From positions 13,193-77,192 of the forward strand of contig DGTQ01000026.1 in NCBI GenBank assembly GCA_002394365.1: a stretch of 64,000 nt of DNA. Reading direction: 5' to 3'. The notes under the pieces are model-generated. The model was not told the origin of the DNA. It saw only the letters and a program-made list of their open reading frames with translations, and did not search any database. Below, piece after piece: positions 53,637 through 61,956 of the stretch. Numbering within the stretch: the first letter of the stretch is position 1; each line of letters begins with the position of its first letter. Source of the stretch: Prevotellaceae bacterium UBA4332 (GTDB lineage Bacteria > Bacteroidota > Bacteroidia > Bacteroidales > Bacteroidaceae). The translations under genes were made by a program, and so were the position numbers.

Positions 53637-55289
53637 ATGAAAAGAGATATAATCAAACCAGACTTCATCTTTGAATCAAGCTGGGAAGTTTGTAACAAGG
53701 TGGGCGGTATTTACACGGTGCTCTCTACTCGAGCAAAGACCTTACAGGATGCTATGCATGACCACCTTGTCTTTATCGGTCCCGACTGTTGGGGTGATAA
53801 GCCCAATCCCCTTTTCAAGCAAGATGAAAACCTGCTTGCCGACTGGCAGAAGCAGGCAGAAGCAGAGAATATAAACGTCAAGGTTGGTCGCTGGGACATT
53901 CCAGGCGCGCCCATTGCCGTTCTCGTTGACTTTAAACCATATTTCGCTCAGAAAGACACCATTTACGCAAAACTTTGGGAGCATTTTCAGGTAGATTCCC
54001 TCCATGCTTATGGCGACTATGACGAGGCAAGCATGTTCTCCTATGCCGCAGGCTTGGTGGTAGAGTCTATGTATAACTTCCTGAAGCTGCAGGATTCTAA
54101 GGTCATATACCACGCTAACGAGTGGATGACAGGCTTGGGTGCCCTCTACATCAAGTACAAGATACCAGCTATCGGTACTGTGTTTACCACCCACGCTACG
54201 TCTATCGGTCGCTCCATAGCAGGCAATAACAAGCCTCTCTATGACTACCTCTGGGCTTACAATGGCGACCAGATGGCTGAGGAACTCAATATGCAGTCCA
54301 AGCATTCCATCGAGAAGCAGACAGCCTATAACGTTGATTGCTTCACCACCGTTTCCGACATCACTGCCACAGAGTGTAAGGAGCTTATCAAGCCCGTTGA
54401 CGTTGTACTGCCCAATGGCTTCGAGGACGATTTCGTGCCCAAGGGCGCTAAGTTCACAGCTATGCGTAAGGCATCTCGCAAGACGGTTCTTCGCCTTGCC
54501 AACGCCCTCACTGGCTGCGAGTTTTCTGACGATACGCTCATCATCGGTACCTCTGGCCGCTATGAGTTCCGCAACAAGGGCATCGACGTGTTCATCGAGG
54601 CACTCAATCGCCTCAATCGCGACTCGCGCCTCAATAAGACTGTGCTTGCCTTTGTAGATGTGCCAGCATGGGTGGGCGAGGCTCGTGCCGACCTCAACGA
54701 GCGTCTTGCCGACGCCGACAAGGTCTATGACACTCCGCTCGAGTGCCCTATGATAACCCACTGGCTCCACAATATGTCCCACGATAACGTGCTTGGCATG
54801 CTCAAGTACCACGATATGTGGAACCGCAAGGAAGACAAGGTTAAGCTCATCTTCGCACCATGCTATCTCAATGGCAACGACGGTCTGCTCAACATGCTCT
54901 ATTACGAGACTCTCATAGCCAAAGACCTCACCGTCTATCCTTCTTACTACGAGCCTTGGGGCTATACCCCTCTCGAGTCGATAGCCTTCAAGGTGCCATG
55001 CGTCACTACCGACCTTGCAGGTTTCGGTCTTTGGGCTAATAGCATCAAGGGAGCTTATTCCGAGATAGAGGATGGCGTAAAGACCATTCATCGTACAGAC
55101 TATAACTATTCGGAGGTGGCTGATGTCATAAAGGACACAATAGTGAAATACTCCAATTTCACCCCTCAGGAGGTTAAGAAAGCACGCTCGGCAGCAGAGA
55201 AGCTATCCAAGAAAGCCCTCTGGAAGGAGTTCATCAAGTATTACTACGAGGCTTACGATATAGCTCTGCGCAGAGCGCAAAAGCAATAA
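53637..55289 (+). CDS. glycogen synthase, GT3 family
   Basis: Adds glucose to glycogen; unlike the ADP-glucose enzyme GlgA it belongs to the eukaryote-like GT3 family, which uses UDP-glucose. The 550-residue protein begins with the nucleotide-binding ESSWEVCNKVGGIYTVLSTR. A second conserved block is YHANEWMTG, and the catalytic E-x7-E is in YYEPWGYTPLESIAF (about residues 438-446). GT3 synthases in Bacteroides are usually next to a phosphorylase, as here (glgP 88 bp downstream). Confidence 0.92.
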   Translation: MKRDIIKPDFIFESSWEVCNKVGGIYTVLSTRAKTLQDAMHDHLVFIGPDCWGDKPNPLFKQDENLLADWQKQAEAENINVKVGRWDIPGAPIAVLVDFKPYFAQKDTIYAKLWEHFQVDSLHAYGDYDEASMFSYAAGLVVESMYNFLKLQDSKVIYHANEWMTGLGALYIKYKIPAIGTVFTTHATSIGRSIAGNNKPLYDYLWAYNGDQMAEELNMQSKHSIEKQTAYNVDCFTTVSDITATECKELIKPVDVVLPNGFEDDFVPKGAKFTAMRKASRKTVLRLANALTGCEFSDDTLIIGTSGRYEFRNKGIDVFIEALNRLNRDSRLNKTVLAFVDVPAWVGEARADLNERLADADKVYDTPLECPMITHWLHNMSHDNVLGMLKYHDMWNRKEDKVKLIFAPCYLNGNDGLLNMLYYETLIAKDLTVYPSYYEPWGYTPLESIAFKVPCVTTDLAGFGLWANSIKGAYSEIEDGVKTIHRTDYNYSEVADVIKDTIVKYSNFTPQEVKKARSAAEKLSKKALWKEFIKYYYEAYDIALRRAQKQ

Positions 55290-55331
55290 GTTACTAGTTA
55301 CCAGTTACTAGTTACCAGTTATAAGTTGTCC
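55290..55331. repeat. tandem heptamers after glycogen synthase
   Basis: Six 7-bp units (GTTACTA, GTTACCA, GTTACTA, GTTACCA, GTTATAA, GTTGTCC) start right after the stop codon. They are the reverse complement of the TAACTGG units at 52155-52182, so the two tracts flank the methyltransferase and synthase genes in opposite orientation. Confidence 0.85.
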
Positions 55332-55377
55332 TCCGATTATTCAGATAAAAAAAAACTATAACCCCAAAAATAACATT

Positions 55378-57942
55378 ATGAAAATTAAAGCAAATTACAC
55401 GAACACTCCTATTTGGAAGGAGTTCAACGTAAAGTCAACACTCCCAAAAGAGCTTGAGTGTCTTGACGAAATTGCACACAACATGTGGTGGGTGTGGAAC
55501 TATGATGCCCGCGAGATGTTCCGTTCTCTCGACGAAACAGTCTATGAGGAAGTAGGTCACAACCCCGTACAGCTCCTCGAGCGCCTCTCTTACGAGCGCA
55601 AGGAAGAGATTGTAAAGGACAAGAAGATTATGGCAAAAGTGAAGGCTGTCTATGAGCACTTCACTGAGTATATGAGCGAAAAGCCCAATGCCAAGCGCCC
55701 TTCTGTAGCCTATTTCTCAATGGAGTTCGGTATCCACAACTCTCTCAAGATTTACTCTGGCGGTCTCGGCATGCTTGCTGGCGACTATATTAAGGAAGCA
55801 TCCGACTCTAACGTTGACATGTGCGGCATAGGCTTCCTCTATCGTTTCGGCTACTTCAAGCAGAGCCTCTCTATGGACGGTCAGCAGATAGCCAACTACG
55901 ACGCACAGAACTTCAACTCGCTCCCTATCACCAAGACTCTCGATAAGGATGGCAACCAGGTAGTAGTTGACGTACCTTACATGAACTACATCGTGCATGC
56001 CCTTGTTTGGCAGGCTAACGTAGGTCGTGTTAAGCTCTACCTCCTCGATACCGACAACGATATGAACTCAGAGTTCGACCGTTCTATCACCCACGCCCTC
56101 TATGGTGGCGACTGGGAGAACCGTCTCAAGCAGGAGATACTCCTCGGCATTGGCGGCGTACTCATGCTCAAGAAGCTCGGCATCAAGAAGCAGGTATATC
56201 ACTGCAACGAGGGCCACGCAGCACTCTGCAACCTTCAGCGTCTCGTTGACTATATCAAGGAAGACGGCCTCACCTTCAACCAGGCACTCGAGGTAGTACG
56301 CGCTTCATCACTCTATACCGTTCACACCCCAGTACCAGCAGGTCACGACTACTTCGACAAGGAGCTCTTCGGCAAGTACATGGGCGGTTACCCACAGATG
56401 CTGGGTATCTCATGGAAGGATTTCATCGGCATGGGACGCATCAACCCAGAAGACGACAACGAGCGCTTCTGCATGTCAACCTTCGCTTGCAACACCTGTC
56501 AGGAGGTCAACGGTGTGTCAAAGCTCCACGGATGGGTATCCCAGAAGATGTTCTCAAGCATCTGGAACGGCTACTATCCAGAGGAGAACCACGTAGGCTA
56601 CGTAACCAATGGCGTACACTTCCCATCATGGTGCGCTACCGAGTGGCGTAAGATATATGACAAGTACCTCGGCAAGGGATTCTATGACGACCAGTCAAAC
56701 GAAGAACTCTGGCACGGCATCTACGACTGCCCAGACACGGAGATATGGGAGACACGCAAGGCTCTGAAGAACAAGCTCGTAAAGTACATCCGCGAGAAGT
56801 TCACCGAGTCATGGCTCAAGAACCAGGGCGACCCAGCACGCGTAGTGTCACTCCTGAAGCTCATCAACCCAGATGCGCTCATGATAGGCTTCTGCCGTCG
56901 TTTCGCTACCTACAAGCGTGCGCACCTTCTCTTCACCGACCTCGACCGTCTCTCCAAGATTGTCAACAACCCAGAGAAGCCAGTACTCTTCTTCTTCTCA
57001 GGTAAGGCACACCCAGCTGACGGAGCAGGTCAGGGACTCATCAAGCGCATCTACGAGATAAGCCAGCGCCCAGAGTTCCTCGGCAAGATTATCTTCCTTG
57101 AGGACTACGACTTCCAGCTCGCCCGTCGTCTCGTTTCAGGCGTAGATATCTGGATGAACACCCCAACACGTCCGCTCGAGGCATCAGGTACCTCAGGCGA
57201 GAAGGCCGAGATGAACGGCGTAGTAAACCTCTCAGTCCTCGACGGCTGGTGGGTAGAAGGCTATCGCGAGGGAGCAGGATGGGCACTCAAGCAGGAGCGC
57301 ACCTACGAGAACCAGGGCTATCAGGACCAGCTCGACGCAACCACCATCTACAACATGCTCGAGAACGAAATCGTTCCTCTCTACTACGATAAGGACAAGA
57401 ACGGCCTCTCTAAGGACTGGATTAAGGTCATCAAGAACTCTATAGCAACCATCGCGCCTCACTACACCATGAAGCGCCAGCTCGACGACTACTACTCTAA
57501 GTTCTACACCAAGCTCGCAGAGCGTTCAGCAAAGATCAACAAGAACGACTTCCAGATGGCAAAGGACATAGCACAGTGGAAGGAGAACGTAGCAGAGCGT
57601 TGGGACAGCATACAGGTAGTATCATCAGAGACCTCAGTATTCACCACAGGCGCAGAGACAGGCAAGAACCGCAAGATTTCTTACGTCATCGACGAACAGG
57701 GCCTCAACGACGCTGTCGGACTTGAGCTCGTAAGCATCAAGACAAACCCAGGCAAGAGCGACCGTCTCATCAACCGTGTCTTTCCATTCAAGCTCGTCAA
57801 GAAGGAGGGCAACCTCTACTACTTCGACTGCGACATGGAGATAAGCCGTGCAGGCACCTACAAGACCTGCGTGCGCATGTTCCCAAAGAACGACCTCCTG
57901 CCACACCGTCAGGACTTCTGCTACATCAAGTGGCTTGACTAA
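55378..57942 (+). CDS. glgP: alpha-glucan (glycogen) phosphorylase, GT35
   Basis: Releases glucose 1-phosphate from stored glucan. The 854-residue protein is of the shorter alpha-glucan phosphorylase type with N-terminal DUF3417 (NMWWVWNYDAREMFRSLD). Catalytic blocks include FSMEFGIHNSLKIYSGGLG, CNEGHAAL, FCRRFATYKRAHLLF, and the PLP lysine near residue 609 in LEASGTSGEKAEMNG. Codon use is strongly biased, like nifJ, so it is probably highly expressed. It is read with the GT3 synthase or from its own promoter, and ends at a strong terminator. Confidence 0.95.
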   Translation: MKIKANYTNTPIWKEFNVKSTLPKELECLDEIAHNMWWVWNYDAREMFRSLDETVYEEVGHNPVQLLERLSYERKEEIVKDKKIMAKVKAVYEHFTEYMSEKPNAKRPSVAYFSMEFGIHNSLKIYSGGLGMLAGDYIKEASDSNVDMCGIGFLYRFGYFKQSLSMDGQQIANYDAQNFNSLPITKTLDKDGNQVVVDVPYMNYIVHALVWQANVGRVKLYLLDTDNDMNSEFDRSITHALYGGDWENRLKQEILLGIGGVLMLKKLGIKKQVYHCNEGHAALCNLQRLVDYIKEDGLTFNQALEVVRASSLYTVHTPVPAGHDYFDKELFGKYMGGYPQMLGISWKDFIGMGRINPEDDNERFCMSTFACNTCQEVNGVSKLHGWVSQKMFSSIWNGYYPEENHVGYVTNGVHFPSWCATEWRKIYDKYLGKGFYDDQSNEELWHGIYDCPDTEIWETRKALKNKLVKYIREKFTESWLKNQGDPARVVSLLKLINPDALMIGFCRRFATYKRAHLLFTDLDRLSKIVNNPEKPVLFFFSGKAHPADGAGQGLIKRIYEISQRPEFLGKIIFLEDYDFQLARRLVSGVDIWMNTPTRPLEASGTSGEKAEMNGVVNLSVLDGWWVEGYREGAGWALKQERTYENQGYQDQLDATTIYNMLENEIVPLYYDKDKNGLSKDWIKVIKNSIATIAPHYTMKRQLDDYYSKFYTKLAERSAKINKNDFQMAKDIAQWKENVAERWDSIQVVSSETSVFTTGAETGKNRKISYVIDEQGLNDAVGLELVSIKTNPGKSDRLINRVFPFKLVKKEGNLYYFDCDMEISRAGTYKTCVRMFPKNDLLPHRQDFCYIKWLD

Positions 57943-57950
57943 AAGACCCC

Positions 57951-58027
57951 CTCATTCCCCCTATGTAGGGGGATGAGTTTCACATAAAAAAGCACCGCAA
58001 GCTACCACAGCTTGCGATGCTTTTTTT
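57951..58027 (+). terminator. double hairpin terminator after glgP
   Basis: First a 12-bp hairpin CTCATTCCCCCT / AGGGGGATGAG at 57951-57977. Then an intrinsic terminator with arms AGCACCGCAAGCT and AGCTTGCGATGCT (57991-58020) and a seven-T tract to 58027. Confidence 0.9.
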
Positions 58028-58062
58028 CAGCCCCCATGCAAACCCTCAGCCCATACAAAACT

Positions 58063-58304
58063 ACTTGTCAAAATTAACATTTTAAGAGTCCCCTTTGCAG
58101 AACCACTGGTTCTGCCGCTCCTTCGGCTGCTTCTGTCCCTTTGTTTCACTGCTTCTGGACGCAGAACCACTGGTTCTACGCACGCTTCCGTTACTTATTT
58201 ACTAACATGCTGATTATCAGAGCGTAAGAATTTTGTCTTTGCACGCTATTTAGACAATTTTGAAGTTTTAAGCCCCAAACCCCACTTGTCAAATTTAACA
58301 TTTA
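58063..58304. repeat. pair of direct repeats bracketing 0.2 kb
   Basis: ACTTGTCAAAATTAACAT (58063) and ACTTGTCAAATTTAACAT (58284) are near-identical copies 221 bp apart. The segment between holds a repeat of CAGAACCACTGGTTCT (58098 and 58162, each palindromic) spaced by 64 bp, close to three 21-bp steps. No gene is seen in it. Confidence 0.6.
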
Positions 58305-58594
58305 GCACTCGCATCTTGGTGCTAAGCCCCCACATCTCCTTCTTGCGCTCCAGTAGGTGCTCAGGCGAGCGTAGCTCGGAGTTCTTAGCACCCGCATGCC
58401 CTTGCTTAGCACCCACGTCTGGTAGCTAAGCTTCTCTCATAGGTAGCATAGCCTCCATTTCAAATTTGCTAGCAAATTCGTCAAATTAACTAGTAAATTC
58501 ATTAAATTTGCTAGCAAATTCAATGCAGAAGCAAAGCTATAGCATGGAGAAGCTTGGCAACGTTGTTTGAAAGCTAAGCTTCCGCAACCTTATT
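58302..58594. repeat. 21-bp-period array, locus 4
   Basis: About fourteen diverged units step by 21 bp from 58302 to 58594, with a one-base slip near 58385. Well-kept starts include TTAGCACTCGCAT (58302), TTAGCACCCGCAT (58385), TTAGCACCCACGT (58406), TAAGCTTCTCTCAT (58427), CTAGCAAATTC (58469, 58511) and CTAAGCTTCCGC (58574). The shared frame is roughly TTAGC, four bases, GCAT, five bases, TGC. Three central units have drifted to AT-rich CAAATTTGCTAG. The array ends 18 bp before the truncated antitoxin gene. An earlier pair with the same step is at 58097-58181. Confidence 0.85.
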
Positions 58595-58612
58595 CAGTAC
58601 GAGCCAAGGAGT

Positions 58613-58858
58613 ATGGAGGTGACGGTGAGTGACGGAAAGCGTACGCTGACTACCGAATTGGCACTGAAGATAGAGAAGGCTTTAGGGATTCCTGCAAAGA
58701 TATTATTGGCTGCTCAGACGCAGTATGAGATAGACTCCGCAAATGCTGACAAGAATGTTGACGCAAAGCATGAGACTGTAGCAGTAACGATTCCTATACA
58801 CGATCGTAACCTCTTACAAGAGCTGGTAAAGAAATTTGGTTGGGCTTATGTCTTTTAG
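58613..58858 (+). pseudogene. truncated HigA-like (XRE) antitoxin
   Basis: The 81-residue frame starts at ATG 58613, in the middle of an HTH domain: SDGKRTLTTELALKIEKALGIP corresponds to the second half of the HigA helix-turn-helix, and AKILLAAQTQYEID to the following ILLxLQxxYxL part. The N-terminal half (first helices) is missing; in its place upstream is the 21-bp array. No HigB-type toxin is adjacent. Probably a remnant, though a short protein could still be made. Confidence 0.65.
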
Positions 58859-58896
58859 GACAGGCTAATGTATAAACATGTAATAGCAAAAAAACA

Positions 58897-58924
58897 AAAG
58901 CCGTAGGTTTATGCCTACGGCTTT
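58897..58924. terminator. bidirectional terminator between the antitoxin remnant and the EEP gene
   Basis: AAAGCCGTAGG pairs perfectly with CCTACGGCTTT around TTTATG. A-rich sequence lies on the left, T-rich on the right, so it can serve both the plus-strand remnant and the minus-strand EEP gene. Confidence 0.85.
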
Positions 58925-58948
58925 AATGTTGTTTGCTTCTGTATTTTT

Positions 58949-60076
58949 TTACTTTATGATTTTCTTTCCGCTTGTGATTTGCACACCGTGGGTTGAAGAG
59001 TTCTGTGGTTGCTTGATGCCGCTGAGTGTGTAGGATGGGGCAGTGGCGTCAGAGGTTTGTGACTGCACAGCATTGATAACAGCGGTCTTGCCATCGGTAA
59101 TCTGGAAGGTGGCACTGAGGGGATAGTGGTCGCCCATGGGCTTGCCCTCATACTGATAGCCTGTCTTGTCGAGAGTGACGGTGAGGGGTGTTATCTGGCT
59201 GCCCTTGCTGGGGTTGATGTAGAGAATCTTGTCAAGGGGCTCGTCGGCTAAGGCTGTGCCACCTATGACGGGGTACTGTCCGCCATGTATCTTCTCAATC
59301 CATGCGTCGCCGCAGGTAGCTTTGCCAGAGGCGTTGATAGGGTCGATGAACTCTGTCTTGACAGGGTCGTTGTGATAGAGACTGTTCATATCGCCTGCCA
59401 CGATTACAGGGCGCTCGTCGAGATGCTCAAGGATATACTGGCGAAGCTGCTGCCACTGGGCGAGGCGTGCTTCTTTGTCCTTGGCGTCGTTGTGTTTCTC
59501 TATGTCGCGCTTGTCGGTGGCATCCATGTGCATGTTATATACAACTATCTGCTGACCGTTGGCGAGGGTTACGTCGTGGCGACGGAAGCCTTTGGTTATT
59601 ATATCGTCGAAGTCGTGGCTGAACTTGCCGAAACTCTTTTGCCATGCTACACGCTCGTAGGAGGTGTTTTGGTGGCTCTTTGACCAAAGGGTGTTGAGTC
59701 CGTCGGTAGGGAACTTGAGGTTCTGCAGGTGGGCGAAGTCTATCTTCTGTTCTTCGGTTATGATGCCTCCTGTCCACTCGTCGTGCTCATAGCCTGCGAA
59801 GAGGCGTGACCATATCTCCCAACGGTAGTTGAAGTCTTCCTGCAAGCAGAGGATGTCGTAGTTCTTGGTTGAGAGATACTCGCTGATGCGCTCGCTGCCT
59901 GCCGACATTGGACCTTCCATGTTGACATTGAAGAAGTAGATTTGTCCTGGCAAACCGTCAACGTTGAGCGTCATGATGCTGAAAGTGGATTTCTCCTCTG
60001 CGCTTACAGTGGCGAGGGAACACCATGCTAATGCAAGTGCTGCTATCGTATTGTGTATTATGCGTGATGTTTTCAT
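58949..60076 (-). CDS. secreted endonuclease/exonuclease/phosphatase family protein
   Basis: Signal peptide (IIHNTIAALALAWCSLATVSA) then an EEP (DNase I-like) fold. Motifs are MTLNVDGLPG, DILCLQEDFNY, VVYNMHMDATDK, VIVAGDMNSLYH and GDHYPLSATF with the catalytic His. Substrates in the family range from DNA to sphingomyelin and phosphates; not readable here. The C-terminus (PSYTLSGIKQ, HGVQITSGKKIIK) resembles the short type A sorting domain of type IX cargo in Prevotella. It follows the hydrolase gene by 38 bp, so the two form a unit. Confidence 0.87.
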   Translation of the reverse strand: MKTSRIIHNTIAALALAWCSLATVSAEEKSTFSIMTLNVDGLPGQIYFFNVNMEGPMSAGSERISEYLSTKNYDILCLQEDFNYRWEIWSRLFAGYEHDEWTGGIITEEQKIDFAHLQNLKFPTDGLNTLWSKSHQNTSYERVAWQKSFGKFSHDFDDIITKGFRRHDVTLANGQQIVVYNMHMDATDKRDIEKHNDAKDKEARLAQWQQLRQYILEHLDERPVIVAGDMNSLYHNDPVKTEFIDPINASGKATCGDAWIEKIHGGQYPVIGGTALADEPLDKILYINPSKGSQITPLTVTLDKTGYQYEGKPMGDHYPLSATFQITDGKTAVINAVQSQTSDATAPSYTLSGIKQPQNSSTHGVQITSGKKIIK

Positions 60077-60114
60077 TGTCTTGTGCGTATTATATATAAT
60101 GTGTGTGGGAGAAA

Positions 60115-61821
60115 TTACTTGTCGACACCCTCAAAGATGTTTACGTTGTTCTGCTCAAGCCAGTTGTAGAGGTACTGCTGGTAGAATCCTGTAAGGAGTG
60201 GCTCATCGGTCTTTAGTGGCTCACTGCTGCCGTTGCCCTTGCCCTCAATTGCGATGTCGAGCGAGTTGGATGAGTCAGAAGTGAGGTAGGTGTAAACCTG
60301 GATAACATCGCTAAGTTCTACACCGCTGTCGCTGAGTATCTGGAGCACCTCGGCTGTTGACGTGCCCATCTTCTTTAGCCTGCCCTCCAGTTGTGCCAGC
60401 ATACCGAATATGCCTCCAGAGCTTGATGAGCCGCTGCTCTCCATGAGTTTCTTTACTGCTCCCTTCACGTCAAAGCCTTTGGCTTCGAGTCCCTTGATGA
60501 TGCCCATGAGGGTGGCTGGCTCCACAAAGTCGGCATAGTGGGTGTTGAGCTCACCATCATAGTAGAGAACTGGAATGGCTGTAAGGTTGGAAGCGAGTGC
60601 TATATAGTAAACGATGCCACCGATGAGGGTGTGCTGTCCTACGGGCAGGAAATAGTTGGTCTGAAGACGTGTGCGCTCTGGTACGATAGACTTGGTGAAG
60701 CCCTGACACTTCTTGCCGTTGTCATAGGTGTATCCGTTGAGGAATTTGATGAAGGCTCTGCCTGCCTGGACTGGCACCACGCTGTCGCGCAGTACGTGCA
60801 TGGAGTAGTAGTGCTGGGCTGAGTCGGGAATCCAGCCGTTGGCAAGACTGTTTTTCTCGACGAGTGCCTTGACCTTCTTGAAGGCATCGGAGTTCTTGTT
60901 GAGGAAGTCATCCTGCACAAGGTCGGAGAGGCACTTGCCTTTCACCTTGTCCATGACGTCTGCCATGGGCACTTTGCCACTGAGGAACCACTCGTAGTAG
61001 TTGGAGGCAAGGGGTTCCTTGAACATCTGCTCATAGGTGAAGCCAAGGTTGCCGTGACGGTTGAGCATATCGAGCACCATAGGGAGGCAGGTGGGGTCAT
61101 AGCCCACCTTGTCTTTCTCTTCTATGAAAGCGTTGCATGCCTCCATGATGTCGAAAGGCATGCCACCTACAAAGGTCTTGTCGAACTTGATGACGTCGCG
61201 ATACTTCATATCGCGCACACGCTGGGTAGCGATTGCATCGAAGCCGCCTGAAGAGTAGCCAGCGTTGATGAGGAACTTGCCCTGGCTTATCTGACGATGG
61301 TCGAGCAGCTTGCGTGCTGCAAGGAGGCAGTCGATACTTGCCTGACCGTTGATGTCGCTGAAGCAGAATGCCTGACCTTTGCCCTTGCCCTCGTTTACGC
61401 CAAAGCCGAGGTAGTCGCTACATACTACGATGTAGTTGGGCTTCAGGGGATTAGCCATCACCATATCCTCACCGATGGCATAGCCACGCGTTGGGGCGCA
61501 GTCATAGCTGGTTTGTGTATAGTGTTGATAGAGCAGTATGCCGTCGCAAGGCTGACTGCCGTCGAGGATGTCCTGAGGTATGCACACATAACCACTCAGG
61601 AGCACGTCGTTGCCATCCAGGTCTTTGGAGGTGTAGGCAATGTCGATGCGGTGCATGGGGCGGCTGGCAAGGTTTACGCCCTTGTAGCCAAAGTTCCATA
61701 CGGTGTCAACCTCGTGGATAACGCTTACGCCTGCTACTTCCTCTTGTGCGCCTGCTGACATAGCAAGGCAGAAGAGGAAGCCCATGAGGCTAAACATTCT
61801 TTTCTTGATAATCTCTTTCAT
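60115..61821 (-). CDS. secreted alpha/beta hydrolase (lipase-like)
   Basis: The 568-residue protein has a signal peptide (MKEIIKKRMFSLMGFLFCLA...AGAQ) and an alpha/beta hydrolase fold. The nucleophile elbow is NAGYSSGGFDA and an earlier loop is ILLYQHYTQTSYDC. The general pattern is like secretory lipases and esterases, with an extra helical region at the C-terminal end. The Ser-Gly run SSGSSSSGG (about residue 465) looks like a linker. It is the first gene of the EEP unit. The substrate is unknown. A tandem of TGTAATC heptamers lies just upstream. Confidence 0.8.
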   Translation of the reverse strand: MKEIIKKRMFSLMGFLFCLAMSAGAQEEVAGVSVIHEVDTVWNFGYKGVNLASRPMHRIDIAYTSKDLDGNDVLLSGYVCIPQDILDGSQPCDGILLYQHYTQTSYDCAPTRGYAIGEDMVMANPLKPNYIVVCSDYLGFGVNEGKGKGQAFCFSDINGQASIDCLLAARKLLDHRQISQGKFLINAGYSSGGFDAIATQRVRDMKYRDVIKFDKTFVGGMPFDIMEACNAFIEEKDKVGYDPTCLPMVLDMLNRHGNLGFTYEQMFKEPLASNYYEWFLSGKVPMADVMDKVKGKCLSDLVQDDFLNKNSDAFKKVKALVEKNSLANGWIPDSAQHYYSMHVLRDSVVPVQAGRAFIKFLNGYTYDNGKKCQGFTKSIVPERTRLQTNYFLPVGQHTLIGGIVYYIALASNLTAIPVLYYDGELNTHYADFVEPATLMGIIKGLEAKGFDVKGAVKKLMESSGSSSSGGIFGMLAQLEGRLKKMGTSTAEVLQILSDSGVELSDVIQVYTYLTSDSSNSLDIAIEGKGNGSSEPLKTDEPLLTGFYQQYLYNWLEQNNVNIFEGVDK

Positions 61822-61843
61822 AAAAACTTACTTTGGGGGGTAC

Positions 61844-61864
61844 TGTAATCTGTAATCTATAATC
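61844..61864. repeat. tandem heptamers upstream of the hydrolase gene
   Basis: Three 7-bp units (TGTAATC, TGTAATC, TATAATC) sit about 20 bp before the hydrolase start, where the leader or promoter should be. Confidence 0.65.
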
Positions 61865-61866
61865 AG

Positions 61867-61932
61867 AAAAAAGAGTACTCTGCCAGGCTCGTGGAAGTAC
61901 ATTTGTTTGCATTAGCCTATGCAGAATACTCT
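61867..61932 (-). terminator. intrinsic terminator after pheS
   Basis: On the minus strand AGAGTATTCTGC and AGGCT pair with AGCCT, GCAG and TACTCT, then a run of T follows. Outer AATCAG/CTGATT bases extend the stem. It ends 25 bp beyond the pheS stop and before the hydrolase promoter region. Confidence 0.75.
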
Positions 61933-61956
61933 GATTGTATATAATTCGTGATGCGA

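Noticed and set aside
58613..58858. Complete toxin-antitoxin module
   Set aside because: Antitoxin lacks its N-terminal half and no toxin gene is adjacent.
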